Notes under the pieces: generated by a model
Databases searched by the model: none
What the model was told of the DNA's origin: nothing
What the model saw: the letters and a program-made list of their open reading frames with translations, nothing else
Shown here: one piece after another, positions 11,942 to 22,721 of the stretch
Layout of the letters: each line of letters opens with the position of its first letter
Position numbering within the stretch: the first letter of the stretch is position 1
Program-made: the position numbers and the translations under genes
From: Omphalotus guepiniiformis
Lineage: Eukaryota > Basidiomycota > Agaricomycetes > Agaricales > Omphalotaceae
DNA length: 64,000 bases
Assembly (NCBI GenBank): GCA_028554645.1
Contig: JAQOOI010000076.1
Coordinates: 1,860,001-1,924,000, forward strand
Direction of reading: 5' to 3'

Positions 11942-12411
11942 ATGAGCCACTACATCGCCACACACAGCCATCGCTTTCGCCAGGACAAGCCTGGATTTTT
12001 GTATGTGTTTCACATACTAGGCACAGATCTTTACAAGATAGGACGCACGAATAACGTGCTTCGACGTCAACAAGAATGGGCAGCACAGTGTAGAGGTCAA
12101 GGTCAACGATGGTGCCTAGCGGTACCGGTACGAAGTTATATTCAGGCTGGTACGTACTTAGTTTTTTTCCTCTTTTCACTCAGCTCACTTCGTCGCTGAA
12201 TACCTGTGCCACTCCATTCTCGAATTCTTGTGCGTACGCCGCCCACGAGAAGTCTGTATCCATTGTATGTACTTTGTTTTTCTGTATAACTGCTCGTAAC
12301 ATGCTCGTAGGCCGTCGGCGGCATTGCGAAATCTTTCAGTTTCACGGAACTCCGAACGAAGTTATAGCCAATATCGTTGGTCCGGTCTTGCTATTCGTAT
12401 CTTTGCTTTGA
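11942..12411 (+). CDS. GIY-YIG / T5orf172-domain protein
   Basis: Three exons, 11942-12149, 12184-12264 and 12311-12411, join in phase with GT-AG borders to give 129 residues. The N-terminal core GFLYVFHILGTDLYKIGRTN is the GIY-YIG signature (Gly-Leu-Tyr followed by Tyr-Lys-Ile-Gly-Arg-Thr) in the form seen in T5orf172/MUG113-type domains. A second half has AEYLCHSILEFLCVRRPREV and C-x-H-C spacing around the last intron. GIY-YIG proteins cut or bind DNA; many stand-alone agaric members have no known substrate. Size fits a single domain. It is the first undamaged gene after the run of pseudogenes. A short hydrophobic tail (VGPVLLFVSLL) ends the protein. It could be an active gene or a recent relic of a larger one; the open phase-correct frame favours the former. 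Confidence 0.65.
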
Positions 12412-12989
12412 ATGCTTTGAATGTACGTCCTATTTTGTGGATTTGTGTTCATCCTATCTGAACTGCGTATGAAAGGCTCGTCTGGTTGCTATGTACATGT
12501 ACAATACTAGCCGCGTACGATACAGGATTCCTTGGTTTGTTGTCCTCTTAACACTGTATAGCGGCGTGAGTTCAATTGATGTAGACGGTCTGCGTGGAGT
12601 GAGTAATACCTAATTGTCTCTTTGCTATTGACGGCGACAACCTAAAGGAAGAAAAATATTCTCGATCCAACCACGATGCTCACCCACCGCAGGAGACGAT
12701 TCGTTTCTAAACCAAGACGACAGGATGCAGAGGACGACAGGATGAGGATGTAGTTGGGGAGAGTGAGCGGGTACGTCGTGAAGAGGGAGATGAGGGCGAT
12801 GCATAAATGGAATCATCAGCTGGAAGGTGCGTTTCCCATCCGGTTGGAGTATACTGAATCTGATCATACGCAGGCCACTATTCGTCTCACTACTCGAACT
12901 CGAACATCTTTAGTTCCAAACGACCTATGAATCCACCAATGACTTGTTCATCCCTTCCCTCATCCGATGACTCTTCACAATCTCAGCCC
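12412..12989. other. No gene supported
   Basis: An 80-codon open frame on the minus strand (12625-12867) has no recognisable sequence. Nothing else is visible. Confidence 0.5.
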
Positions 12990-13330
12990 GCTCCTCGCCC
13001 TCAAATTCTTAGCTCGTTCAACCAACGTCCACCTCACGACGCAAGTTCAATTGGGTCGCAGGTTCGAATTGTCCAAAGTTCAAATGTACACGATCGGGTT
13101 TGAAAATGGCGTGGTTCAAATTCAATTTCGTGCACAGCAAGTTCAAACGAAGGTGGGGGCGAGTTCAAATCGTCAAGTTCAAATGTACAGCGAATTCAAA
13201 TGTGGGTTCAAGTTCAGGTCGAGTACGAGTTCAAGTCGTCAAGTTCAGATCTGCAAGTTCATTAAAAGCATGGCAGGTCCAAATGGTACTCGAAGCTCAA
13301 TGTTCAATGGATCAAGTTCTACTACTACCT
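12990..13330. repeat. Degenerate GTTCAAAT-type short-unit repeat
   Basis: The octamer-like unit AGTTCAAAT / GTTCAAGT recurs about twenty times with variable spacing. The frame is open on the plus strand only because the unit lacks stops. It is best read as simple-sequence expansion. Confidence 0.7.
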
Positions 13331-13454
13331 ATTACAGTGTACTTACATTGTTTTCTGTATCACACGTGAATTTCATTGATTTGTCATTTGAACTTGACCC
13401 CGGCTACATCTCGGTCATGACCGCGAAGTTTAGAACCTGTTTTACGGGACATTG

Positions 13455-13590
13455 AGACGTCGAGAGTCTGAGCATCAAGATATCTTGATGTCAGGACTCA
13501 GCGAGACTCTCGACATCTTGACGTCAGGACTCAGCGAGCCTCTCAACATCTTGACGTCAAGACTCTCTCGACGTCGTGATGTCGGGACAG
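13455..13590. repeat. 33-bp tandem repeat joined to a palindrome
   Basis: ATCTTGA-GTCA-GACTC units start at 13482, 13515 and 13548 (period 33). The preceding 13455-13481 (GACGTCGAGAGTCTGAGCATCAAGAT) is an inverted copy, so the sequence folds around a centre at 13481/13482 (AAGATATCTT). Confidence 0.75.
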
Positions 13591-13599
13591 ATTTTCCTT

Positions 13600-14838
13600 G
13601 AATCTTCTATCCAGGTATATTGGAAATATTCACCCATTAATCTCAGCTTTGACTTAAGTGAAAAATATGAAGGTAAATAAATTTTTGCATCTCACTTCCT
13701 GGGATGGAATATCCCAAGAATTTATGAAATGAACACAACATATGCCTCACCTGTACTTCACCAGGTAAATAGCAGAATTTATTGATGATATTATGGGGAT
13801 ATTGAGGATTTTCGCAGTACAATAATGTCAAAGTTTCCGCCAAGGAAAAAAGAAGGAATATTCCGATTTTTTTGAGACTTTTCGACTTATGAATTACGTT
13901 AGATTTTAATATCATATTGATGAGTTATCAATGAATAATATTTTTACTTGTTGGAGAAGCTTATCCTGGGAGTTGTTAGTAATTTCATATGAGGATTATT
14001 TTGAAACGTGTGGCTCTGCTCATATAAACTGTTCACATCAGAATTGTAGGAACTTAGAACTTAATATCACTTGTATAAATCCATAATTGTACAGTTCAGG
14101 CAATGCAAAGGAAATCATAAATATAATGCGTCATTTCTGAAGTGCAAAAAAGGAAGATCAATGTCCTTTATCTCACACTTTACTCAGCGTTTTCGGGGGC
14201 CGAAAATGGTGTTTTTCCCGCAGTGTGAGACTAATTGTCGCAAGTTCAAGTTGAGGATAAAAGACCATTGATGTCACGGGTCGCTAGAGCCTAGTTGGGA
14301 TTTACGTAAAAAGCGAACTCCCGGAAAACTGAGCGCTTACTGAAACACTAAGTATAGTCTATTGTTCAACATATTTGCCATAGTAACATGTAAAGAGTCT
14401 TACTGTAACGTAGAGAGGCCAGAGCGTAGTCGTCACTAGGATCGAATGTCAGAGAACTAGACGCTACATGGAACAAATGAGCGATTTGAAAGTGTAGTAT
14501 GTATCAATAAGGAACCCCACCGGAGCAGACATCTCAAGGGTCTATCAGGTAAGAAGACGTTAGCCAGGACGAATACGATACTTGTGATACTCAAGTAAGA
14601 GAGACCTATTTCCCTCCCAACAAGTTCACGCACTAAAACGACAGAGTCCGAGTCGTTTGGACAACCACGCGACGTCGGTGTTCACTCTGGCAAAACTGAC
14701 TGTGACGCTTGACCAGAACAATTAAAATCGATATATCTAGCTCAGGAACTACAAGATCGACTACTGCATTCCACAGCCTTCGTGTTTTCATGAGAAGAGC
14801 GAACAAGCGGGAGTGACAGGAAAACATACCTTCGTGAA
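13600..14838. other. AT-rich interval without genes
   Basis: Long A/T runs and only short open frames. The part 14272-14622 begins TGTCACGGG and ends CCCAACA, which would suit a solo LTR, but no target-site duplication was seen. No coding sequence is supported. Confidence 0.45.
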
Positions 14839-17294
14839 CTATGCATTACGATATGCACTCTCTTGATCGTATACAATGGTTGCAGGACTCCTGTAGAAAG
14901 TTAAAGTCGTATACAGCGTGCACACCTGGATAAAATTTACCGCCGTTCTTTTCCCTACGACAAACGAAGTGAGTACAGTATGCTCATCTGAAATAAACAC
15001 TCGAGGCAATGCAAAGTCTCACATTTTCCTTCCAACGCACTTGAGCTTTGAGTTCCGGTGACCCGAAGAGTAAGACGATACTGAAATCGACGGAGTAATA
15101 CGTTCTGGCATCGTCATCGCGGACACGGAGTTGAGCAGCTTGGGAAATGTCGGCCACAACGGTACAAACATCAGTGAACATGTCTGTTGCATTCCGCTCA
15201 GTCAACATCGTTTCCTTGGCGAAGAAAGACTTGCTACTACTCACGAGGCTCGGCATCCACCCATTTGGGATCATCAGAGCTGCCACGATAACCCAAGATC
15301 TCCACGGTGTAATCCTTGAGTGCAGACTTAAAGGTTTTTTCTTGAACGTAGCTTTGTTTGAATTCTTTCTCCTCGTGTACTTGTATACCCTGAAGAAGAT
15401 GATTTAACACCCACCACTCCAATCACAGATAAGACCAAATATTCATACCCTTCGCCAAGATTGTGCTGAAAGCGTTTGGAAGTGCTTTGTCTCCGGATAA
15501 ACGAGTAAAAACAGACCCGCTTCGTCGCATATGGTCAAGCCGTGAAGGGTCATACGGGACGTTGCACTCAGTCCCATAAGTGATCTTGGAGACCCTGACG
15601 GAAACAAAATGGTCCAGATAGAAAGACAGTGCACCATCGGCAACCGCTTTGTTCCTACAACATATTCAGCACAAAGAAGTGTCCGCATGAAGAGTGAGAC
15701 ATACACATGGCCATCGGGTCTACGAACTGATAAATCCATAACTTCCAGTTCGCTTTGGAGGTTGGAAAAGAGCCAGTCACTCGCAGCGAACCCTCCAACG
15801 AGGAAAACATTCTAAATGTGCCAGATGCAATGATATCGCTGGCTAAGGCAGATCCGGAGAGAAATGCTTACGGATATGTAATCTTTAGACTCCAAGCGCT
15901 GCTTCTTCACTGCCGCAACGATCCCAGTAAGCGACGGCTGGAAGAAAGCTTTCACAACATCTCTATTCACTCATGTCAGTTTCAAGTTCATTCTGACAGT
16001 GAGCCTCGTACCCAGGAATCTTCATTTGTCCATTCCTTATGCCAACTTCGGGATCACGATCTCGCATAGTTCCGAAACGTATGAAAGATGGTTCTTCAGG
16101 ATTCCTAAAAGTCATCTTCGTCGTTTTGTCGAATATCTCAGATATCGACTTCACATCTTCCTCGCTTCCAAATTTCGAATTTGCAAGTTTTTCTGAGAAG
16201 TTGCAATAAGATGAGAGCCAGCCAATGTATTGGGGAAAATTGTCTCAATGCCTTTGAGGTAACTCCGTGCTCGTCGAGTCACATACACAGCCCCCTGCAT
16301 AAGACACTCCGATGGGCGTTAGTATTTGGAGCATAACACGAGATAAGCCTTCATACACTGCGTCTCCGCGATCTCTTTGAATGAGCCATTCGACGCCTGG
16401 TAAGCGCTCAGATCCACGGTTCCACCTCCTGCATCTACGATAATGACGCCTTCATCCAACTGCTCGCCAGATAAGAGCCGGAAATTAAGATCATGGGCTA
16501 ACAAGACTTATGTACAAAAAAACGCACCTCGTTCATGATACCCTTGCTGATACAAAAGTGAAGACTGGCTTCTCCTTCTGTCACGAACTGTATTTGCGAT
16601 TGGCTATTGCTCCCCGTAACGAGTCCAGCTTGAACCGCGGCTTGACGCATGAGCGCCTGCTGCGCTCCTTCCCAGCCATTTGGATGGGCCAAAATGAAAT
16701 CAATGTTGTCTTCTACGGAGTCCCAAAAGTTGACACCCGAATCATCTTGGATATAGGTTCGAGTACATTCCAAAAGATATCGCATAAAGTCGCTTAGGAC
16801 ATCAACAATAGTCTTGTTCTTTGGCAGCGGTGGAACATCGGTGTCAGTCCCTAACGAGTTTGGTCGAAGATGGAGCTTAAACCTAACATAGCAACATCAC
16901 GAGCTAAGTGAATTAAATTAGATGAGAAGAGCTTTGACATATGTACCATTCAACCTTTATGTAGCCTTCGTCTTCTGCTCTCTCAAGGAAGGCTTCTTCA
17001 TTTGCCTCAGCGCCAACGGCTTGTACGGCGCCCGTCTGGTCGTAATATATGATAGAAGGGATCTTCGAATCACCACCTACTTTCCCCTGAGCAGGGAATC
17101 TGAAGCGGAGCTCGTCAATGTGAGATGGGACTACATGTAACCTGCACATACCTGGTCACTGCCTGTGTTTTAGGCACAATTCCTGGGTCTAACAAAGCGT
17201 AAGAGACGCCACTGAAAGTGGTACCAATATCGAACGCAATCACGAGTTTGCGATGGCTGCCTTCGAATGGCTTTCTTACTGGGCTAGAAGACAT
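14839..17294 (-). CDS. Hsp70-like (HSPA12-type) actin-fold ATPase, copy 1
   Basis: Start ATG 17294; the stop TAG is at 14841-14839 after SPATIVYDQE. Clear exons: 17294-17152, 17099-16947, 16882-16528, 16459 onward, then pieces covering 16.3-15.0 kb and the last at 14890-14839. All three Hsp70 nucleotide-binding motifs are present: phosphate-1 FDIGTTFSGVSYAL, phosphate-2 VIIVDAGGGTVDLSAY, adenosine VFLVGGFAASDWL. The C-terminal part (DYTVEILGYRGSSDDPKWVD) replaces the usual peptide-binding domain, as in the HSPA12-like family expanded in agarics. The role of these proteins is not known in detail. Two splice oddities occur: a GC donor at 16251-16250 where copy 2 has GT, and at the preceding intron the acceptor used by copy 2 would give a frame change here. 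The copy is the better preserved of the two, but expression evidence would be needed to call it fully functional. Confidence 0.7.
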
Positions 17295-17299
17295 TCCGT

Positions 17300-17874
17300 A
17301 TGCGATTTTTGCATACGAAGCACCAGGAACGCCTTATATACCATATGGTCCAGAACCTCCTGAGAAGTCATCTATCTTCATTCATTGAGAGAACGGGCAT
17401 TGAGCTTGAATGACTCGAGCCTACAATTGCGGGATAGTAGAAATGAACCCTACTTCGAACCCACATTCGCGCATATGCAACGACAAAGTCACGGTGTAGA
17501 AGATCGAGAGTTAGAGGTAATCTCGTACATCGCGTCGAAGCGCTGGCGAAGATTGATTAGCGCCCGGCGCAGCTGAAGTAAAAAAGGAAAGAGACACCCA
17601 ACGGTGGGATACCAACGATGCATCATCCGGAAATAGTCACAAACACGCGTTCACGGCAAGTTCGCAACTACACGGTGAACACGAACAGCCGCGACATGCA
17701 CTGATCGCGCGCTCTAGGGCACGCAAAGAATGGAGCGATGCAGAAAAGACATAAAAAAGGTGAAGCATTTCTACACGTTCCCACCTCGTGTCGGACGCAA
17801 CGAGTAAGCAAAACCAAGGCTGCCAGGGGTACGAGCCGAGAACACGCCCGGAGCGTATTTCTATCTCTTCATCG
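17300..17874. other. Divergent promoter region shared with Hsp70 copy 2
   Basis: The reverse complement of 17300-17700 aligns to 20035-20419 upstream of copy 2: matching strings include TGTAGTTG, AATGCGTGTTT, TTTGTCGTTGC, GTAGGGTTC and GGACCATAT. So the duplicated segment includes the promoter. It also serves as the upstream region of the coiled-coil gene. Confidence 0.6.
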
Positions 17875-19364
17875 ATGCTTCGAGCTACCACTGCGACTAT
17901 GCCATCTACGTTAGCATCTTATGGCGTAGGTATCCTCGGTCTGTTCTCATTGGCGTCTTTCAGCATAACTCGATTCTTCGCTGGCCAAGGCTGGTGCTGG
18001 GGCCGTCGACAAAGGAGTATCGAGCATGACCACGACCACCACTCGCAGGGCGAGATTGACACGTTGAGAGAAGAGTTGGATCGGAGGGAAGTTGAAATCG
18101 AGGCGCTGCGGAGGTCACTCACGGAAGCGGAGGAAAGAACTAGGACGAAAGAGGAAGCGTCGAACGGGCTAAAGGAGGAAATTGTGCGTGCGAAACGAAG
18201 GTGCACTGACTTGGAAAGTCAATTAAAGGAGGCACACGAGCGACATCAAGCACTCGCGAAGGACCTGCTTACACGTTCGAGGGATGTGACGGTAGCTCAG
18301 GATGAGACGCAGAGGGTGCAGATAGCTCATGGGGAGACACTCAAGTTGTTGGAAGTGCGCACGAGGGAGCTGAGCAGCGTCCAGGTGTTTCTGACAAAAT
18401 CAGATCTATACGCCGGTGCAGATGTCATCAAGATGGTCGAGGAACTCAACGCGGAGATCTTCCAGATGGCAGCATTGATGTCCGAGTCATTCGAGCCTGT
18501 CCTGGGGGAGATACCGGAAGAGGAGGAGGAGCCGGCAGCTGACGAAGAGCAGATGCAGGAGGCACTTCAACACACGGAGGAGATCCTGGGCGAAGACATG
18601 TCGAAACGACTGCAGGCATTCAGATATAGAGAAGATCGAGAGGACATGATGCTACTCCAGATCGTGTTCCAGGCATCCATGTGCGCATACACAGACTGGA
18701 TTATGGACTCATGGTTCTTCCATGATCGGGAGAGCGAGCATCTGCTTCAACTGACCTACGAGCAGCTGCGTGAGACAGGTAAAGCACATGTTTCTTGGTT
18801 TCAAACTTACAAACATGACTTTCTTTCCCAGAGGACCAGGCCATTGCCAGCCGGTGGCGCGTTCTTACGCGAAAATACGTTCGACAGCTTTTCCAAGATC
18901 GTCCAAACCTAAACGACTACTTCTTCACTGCCTTCGCCAACATCCTTCTTGTCGCAGGACATCCGGGTACCGAAGCGCAGCTTGTCGACACGATTTCCAC
19001 ACGCTTTTCAGAACGCATGCAGGTCATCGTCGAGAGAGCTGTCCGTCTCAATAACGTCATCGGAGACGATGTCACCTCCTGCGAGCTCGTCCCTATATAC
19101 TGTAACCCTGAAGTGACATTCGACCCGAGCTCGATGGATATTGCATTCGACGAAGGCATGCAAGATGCCAACAGCTTGGTGGCCAGCGATGAAAAGATCC
19201 TCTGTACGACGGATCTAGGACTCCTCAGGGCCGAAAGGGTCAAAGGTCGTGCGGGTGTATGGGATAACGCTATTTTGCTGAAGCCTAAAGTCATCCTGAC
19301 CTCCGGGCTGAGCCCTGCGACGAGTCCCATAACCTCCGACTCTACGGGGTCGGATACCGCCTGA
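17875..19364 (+). CDS. Membrane-anchored coiled-coil protein, basidiomycete family
   Basis: Two exons (17875-18778, 18832-19364) with a GTAAAG donor and CCCAG acceptor encode 478 residues. ATG 17875 was chosen because the open frame upstream has no ATG. Residues about 14-32 (YGVGILGLFSLASFSITRFF) form one membrane segment or signal anchor. About residues 50-170 are a heptad-rich coiled coil (EIDTLREELDRREVEIEALR onward). An acidic patch (EEEEEPAADEEQ) follows. The C-terminal domain after the intron has the block YFFTAFANILLVAGHPG and ends in a Ser/Thr-rich tail. I associate this layout with agaric hypothetical proteins but know no function. It lies between the two inverted Hsp70 copies, in the opposite direction to copy 1, sharing a roughly 580-bp divergent promoter with it. 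Confidence 0.75.
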
Positions 19365-19860
19365 TTGCTGTATCCTAGAAAACCGGACCTTGCTCGCAGA
19401 CGATCATATTGTATATATATGTATCCCACTCACCTGACCAGTGTTCTCTAATGTCTACCTATGTCTGTATCTTAATGCTATGGCAGTTGCCGATGCCCAT
19501 ACTGTACTGAAGTTATTATCGTTGACCTTGAACTTGGAAACTACAGGCGGTCCAAGTCGGCTCTTGATATTTCGAATACTCGAAAGCTTTACGTGAAGAT
19601 ACGCAAGCAACAGAAAGCTTGGACATCGATGTAGGAGAAAGAGCGAGGAGCAAGGAGAGTCACGACTCACGTGGTGTGACGCGTCGTGTGTAGTAGGGCT
19701 CAGCCCGCCCAACGCATCAGTCGGGACTCGGGACTCGATGAGCGAGGAAGAGTACTCCAAACTAGTCCTTTTCTCGGCGTTGAGCAGGCATTTCTGATGG
19801 TCCTATAGATATAGTCTAAACTGTACATGTACTATAGAGCACGACCACTAATGTAAATAA
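19365..19860. other. No gene supported
   Basis: Short frames only. The interval separates the coiled-coil gene from the tRNA at 19861. Confidence 0.5.
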
Positions 19861-19947
19861 GGGCACATGGTGTAGTTGGTTATCACATCCGCTTAGCACG
19901 TGGAGTTGCTTCTGCGGGGGGTGCTGGGTTCAATTCCCAGTGTGTCC
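19861..19947 (+). tRNA. tRNA-Ala(AGC) with intron
   Basis: Acceptor stem GGGCACA/TGTGTCC pairs throughout (one G-U). The D arm GTGT...TCAC has a last-pair mismatch, and the T arm CTGGG-TTCAATT-CCCAG is perfect. The anticodon arm is TCCGC-TTAGCA...-GCGGG, interrupted one base after the anticodon AGC by about 14 nt (GTGGAGTTGCTTCT region), the usual place for nuclear tRNA introns. A second gene at 25723 has the same exons but a different intron, which supports the intron call over a long variable arm. A 3' A follows. Confidence 0.85.
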
Positions 19948-20419
19948 ACTCTTTTTGCCCTTCTCTTCCAAATCAAGAATCAGGAAAATAATCTTGTACT
20001 TCAAGTACTCGTGTGTTTTTGCATCGCTCTGTTCCTTGTGCGCGCTCCGTGTAGTTGTGAGGTTCATGTGAATGCGTGTTTAGACTATTCTGGGCCAGCA
20101 CAGCCCGCACAGCACTTCGAAGTTCGGCAGCGTCAGGCGTTAATAAGACTTTGCTTAAGCCTCAATGCTTCGACGAGATTGATGGCGAAATTTTCGACCT
20201 TCTGCACAGTGCAAGTGAGTCCGTGTCTTTGTCGTTGCGTATTTGCAAATGTGGGCTCAAAGTAGGGTTCCTGTACTATCAGGCCTTCAGGCCTTGTTCA
20301 GGCCCTAATATTCAAGCTCAAGGCTCTCCGAATGTATTCGTTGATACACTTCTCAGGCTGTCCTGGACCATATAGATAAGAAACTTCTGGTGCTTTGTAT
20401 GCTCCAAGGATCGCACGGA

Positions 20420-22135
20420 ATGTCTTCTAGCCCAGTAAGAAAGCCATTCGAAGGCAGACATCGCAAACTCGTGATTGCGTTCGATATTGGTACCAATTTC
20501 AGTGGCGTCTCTTACGCTTTGTTAGACCCAGGAATTGTGCCTAAAACACAGGCAGTGACCAGGTATGTGCAGGTTACATATAGTCGTATCTCACATTGAC
20601 GAACTCTGCTTCAGATTTCCTGCTCAGGGAAAAGTACGCCGCGATTCAAAGATCCCTTCCATCGTATATTACGACCAGACTGGCGCCGTACAAGCCGTTG
20701 GCGCTGAGGCAAATGAAGAAGAATTCCTTGAGAGAGAAGACGAAGGCTACATAAAGGTTGAACGGTGCATGTCAATTCTCTTCCCATCTAAATCATTCAC
20801 TTAGCCCGTGATGTTGCTATGTCAGGTTCAAGCTTCATCTTCAGCCAAACTCGCTAGCATTGTCCCACATCGCTGACACCGATGCCATTCCACCGCTGCC
20901 AGGGAACAAGACCATCGTTGATGTTTTAAGCGACTTCATGCGATATCTTTTGGAATGTACTCGAACCTATATCCAAGATGATTCGGGTGTCAACTTTTGG
21001 GACTCCGTAGAAGACAACATTGATTTCATTTTGGCCCATCCAAATGGCTGGGAAGGAGCGCAGCAAGCGCTCATGCTTCAGGCCGCGGTTCAAGCCGGAT
21101 TCGTTACGGAGAGCAATAGCCAATCGCAAATACACTTTGTGACAGAAAGCCAAGCAAATCTTCACTTTTGTATCAGCAAGAGTATCATGAACAATGTGCG
21201 TTTTTTGTGCATAAGGTTCCTTAGCTCATGGTGTTAATTTACGGCTCTTATCTGGTGAATAGCTAGATCAAGGCATTGTCATCGTAGATGTAGGAGAACG
21301 AACAACTGATCTGAGCGCCTACCAATCGTCAAACGGCTCATTCAAAGAGATCACGCAGATACAGTGTATGAAGGCTTACCATCTCGAGTCATGCACCGAA
21401 TGAATAACGTCTATTGGAAGGTCTCCTGCAGGGGTCTGCATTTGTGAGTCAGCGAGCACGAACGTACCTCAAAGGTATCGAAAAAGCTTTACTACTACCG
21501 CAAAATATTGAAACTTCTCAGAAACTCTGGCAGGTTCAAAATTTGGATGCGATGAATACGTAGACTTGGTTTCTAAGATATTCGACAAGACTACGAAGAT
21601 GAAATTTAGGAATCCTGATGCACCTTCTTTCATACGTTTTGGAACTATGCGCGATCGTGATCCCCGAGTTGGCATAAGGAATGGACAGATGAAGATTCCT
21701 GGATACGAGGCTCACTGTCAGAATGAATTTGAAACTAATTGATTGAACAGAGATGTTGTGAAATCTTTTTACCAACCGTTGCTTGAGGCGATTGTAGCGG
21801 CAGTTAGGAAACAACTCGAGGACTTTACAGATCACATATCCGTATGGATTTCTTTCGTGATCTATCCTGGCCAGGATTGATGCATCCGTGATGCTCAGGA
21901 TGTTTCCCTTGTTGGAGAATTCGCAGCAAGCGACCGGCTACTTTCTTACCTTCAAAGCGAATTACAACCTTTGGGGTTATCAGTTCGTAGGCCAGATGGA
22001 CATATGTATGCGTCTTAATCCTTACTCGGCAGATTCACTCGTACTGACAATGTTGTATAAACAAGGCGGTTGCCGATGGTGCTATCTCTTTCTACCTTAA
22101 CCATTTCGTTGTCCGCCAGGTTTCTCCAAGGTCAC
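20420..22135 (+). pseudogene. Hsp70-like (HSPA12-type) protein, copy 2, truncated and decayed
   Basis: Inverted paralog of the gene at 14839-17294. Exons 20420-20562, 20615-20764, 20826-21195, 21263-21365 and 21421-21474 match copy 1 in length and phase, apart from small 3n changes. The nucleotide-binding motifs are altered: FDIGTNFSGVSY (Thr to Asn), VDVGERTTDLS in place of VDAGGGTVDLS, and LVGEFAASDRL in place of LVGGFAASDWL. The donor after KIPG is AT (21703-21704) where copy 1 has GT, which leads to a stop a few codons on. The alignment to copy 1 is lost after about 22135 following a frameshift in the FYLNHFV region, so the last exons are missing. It could still be transcribed, because its promoter is duplicated too, but it cannot make an active ATPase of this family. 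Confidence 0.8.
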
Positions 22136-22249
22136 TTACGAGTACTAGAAGTTAGAGGAATTCTAAATAGGACGAGTCGAGCCTGCATTGGAGGCAAATG
22201 TTACACAGTTTTCAAAGGCACTCTGACTTCGTGATGGTGTGGTAAAACC

Positions 22250-22320
22250 AAAAATGAACACACTGGGAATTGAACCCAGCACCTCCGAGACTATGTAACG
22301 TGCATTATTCAGTTCCACGT
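22250..22320 (-). pseudogene. tRNA-Ala 3'-half relic
   Basis: On the minus strand the run GGTGCTGGGTTCAATTCC followed by CAGTGTGTTC repeats the T arm and 3' acceptor strand of the two intact tRNA-Ala genes (one change, TGTGTCC to TGTGTTC). The 5' half (GGGCACATGG, D arm) is absent or unrecognisable. It lies just past the broken end of Hsp70 copy 2. Confidence 0.65.
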
Positions 22321-22721
22321 GGATAAACTTGTCTCGTCCCGGGCCTAAGTTGGCGGCTGAAGCTCTGAAGAGCAACGTTCATCGAGAAACCAACATCGAA
22401 ACTTGAAAGACTGAAGAGTTGAATTGTGCCACAACTCGTTCGAGCACCTGCCAGTGCCAAGTAAGTCCCATTACTGTGGTGCCTCTTTTTGGTGATCATG
22501 ATGGGTGCGAATGATAGCCGTTTTGCGAGAACCCAGCGAGAACCTGCACCGCGTCCTGAGGAATACATCACAATGGAATCCTACCGAAAAAGGGCGTGTC
22601 TTTTTTCTCTCTTTTTTGGTTCTCGAGCACCCATCATTTACTAGTCAATGCTTTTCCAGAGCAAGGTAAGAGGTGTTGCCCATGTCTCAAAATTAGCGCA
22701 CTGAGTACTCTACTCGTGCAG

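Noticed and set aside
12625..12867. 80-codon minus-strand frame
   Set aside because: No recognisable sequence, no splice partners, low-quality start.
12967..13455. 162-codon plus-strand frame
   Set aside because: Open only because the GTTCAAAT repeat lacks stops.
14272..14622. Possible solo LTR (TGTCACGGG ... CCCAACA)
   Set aside because: TG...CA ends and size fit, but the flanking five bases differ and no second copy or primer-binding site was found.
19861..19947. tRNA with a long variable arm (Ser/Leu type) instead of an intron
   Set aside because: The second copy cannot form the alternative anticodon stem (GTGCG against TCCGC), while the intron model fits both.
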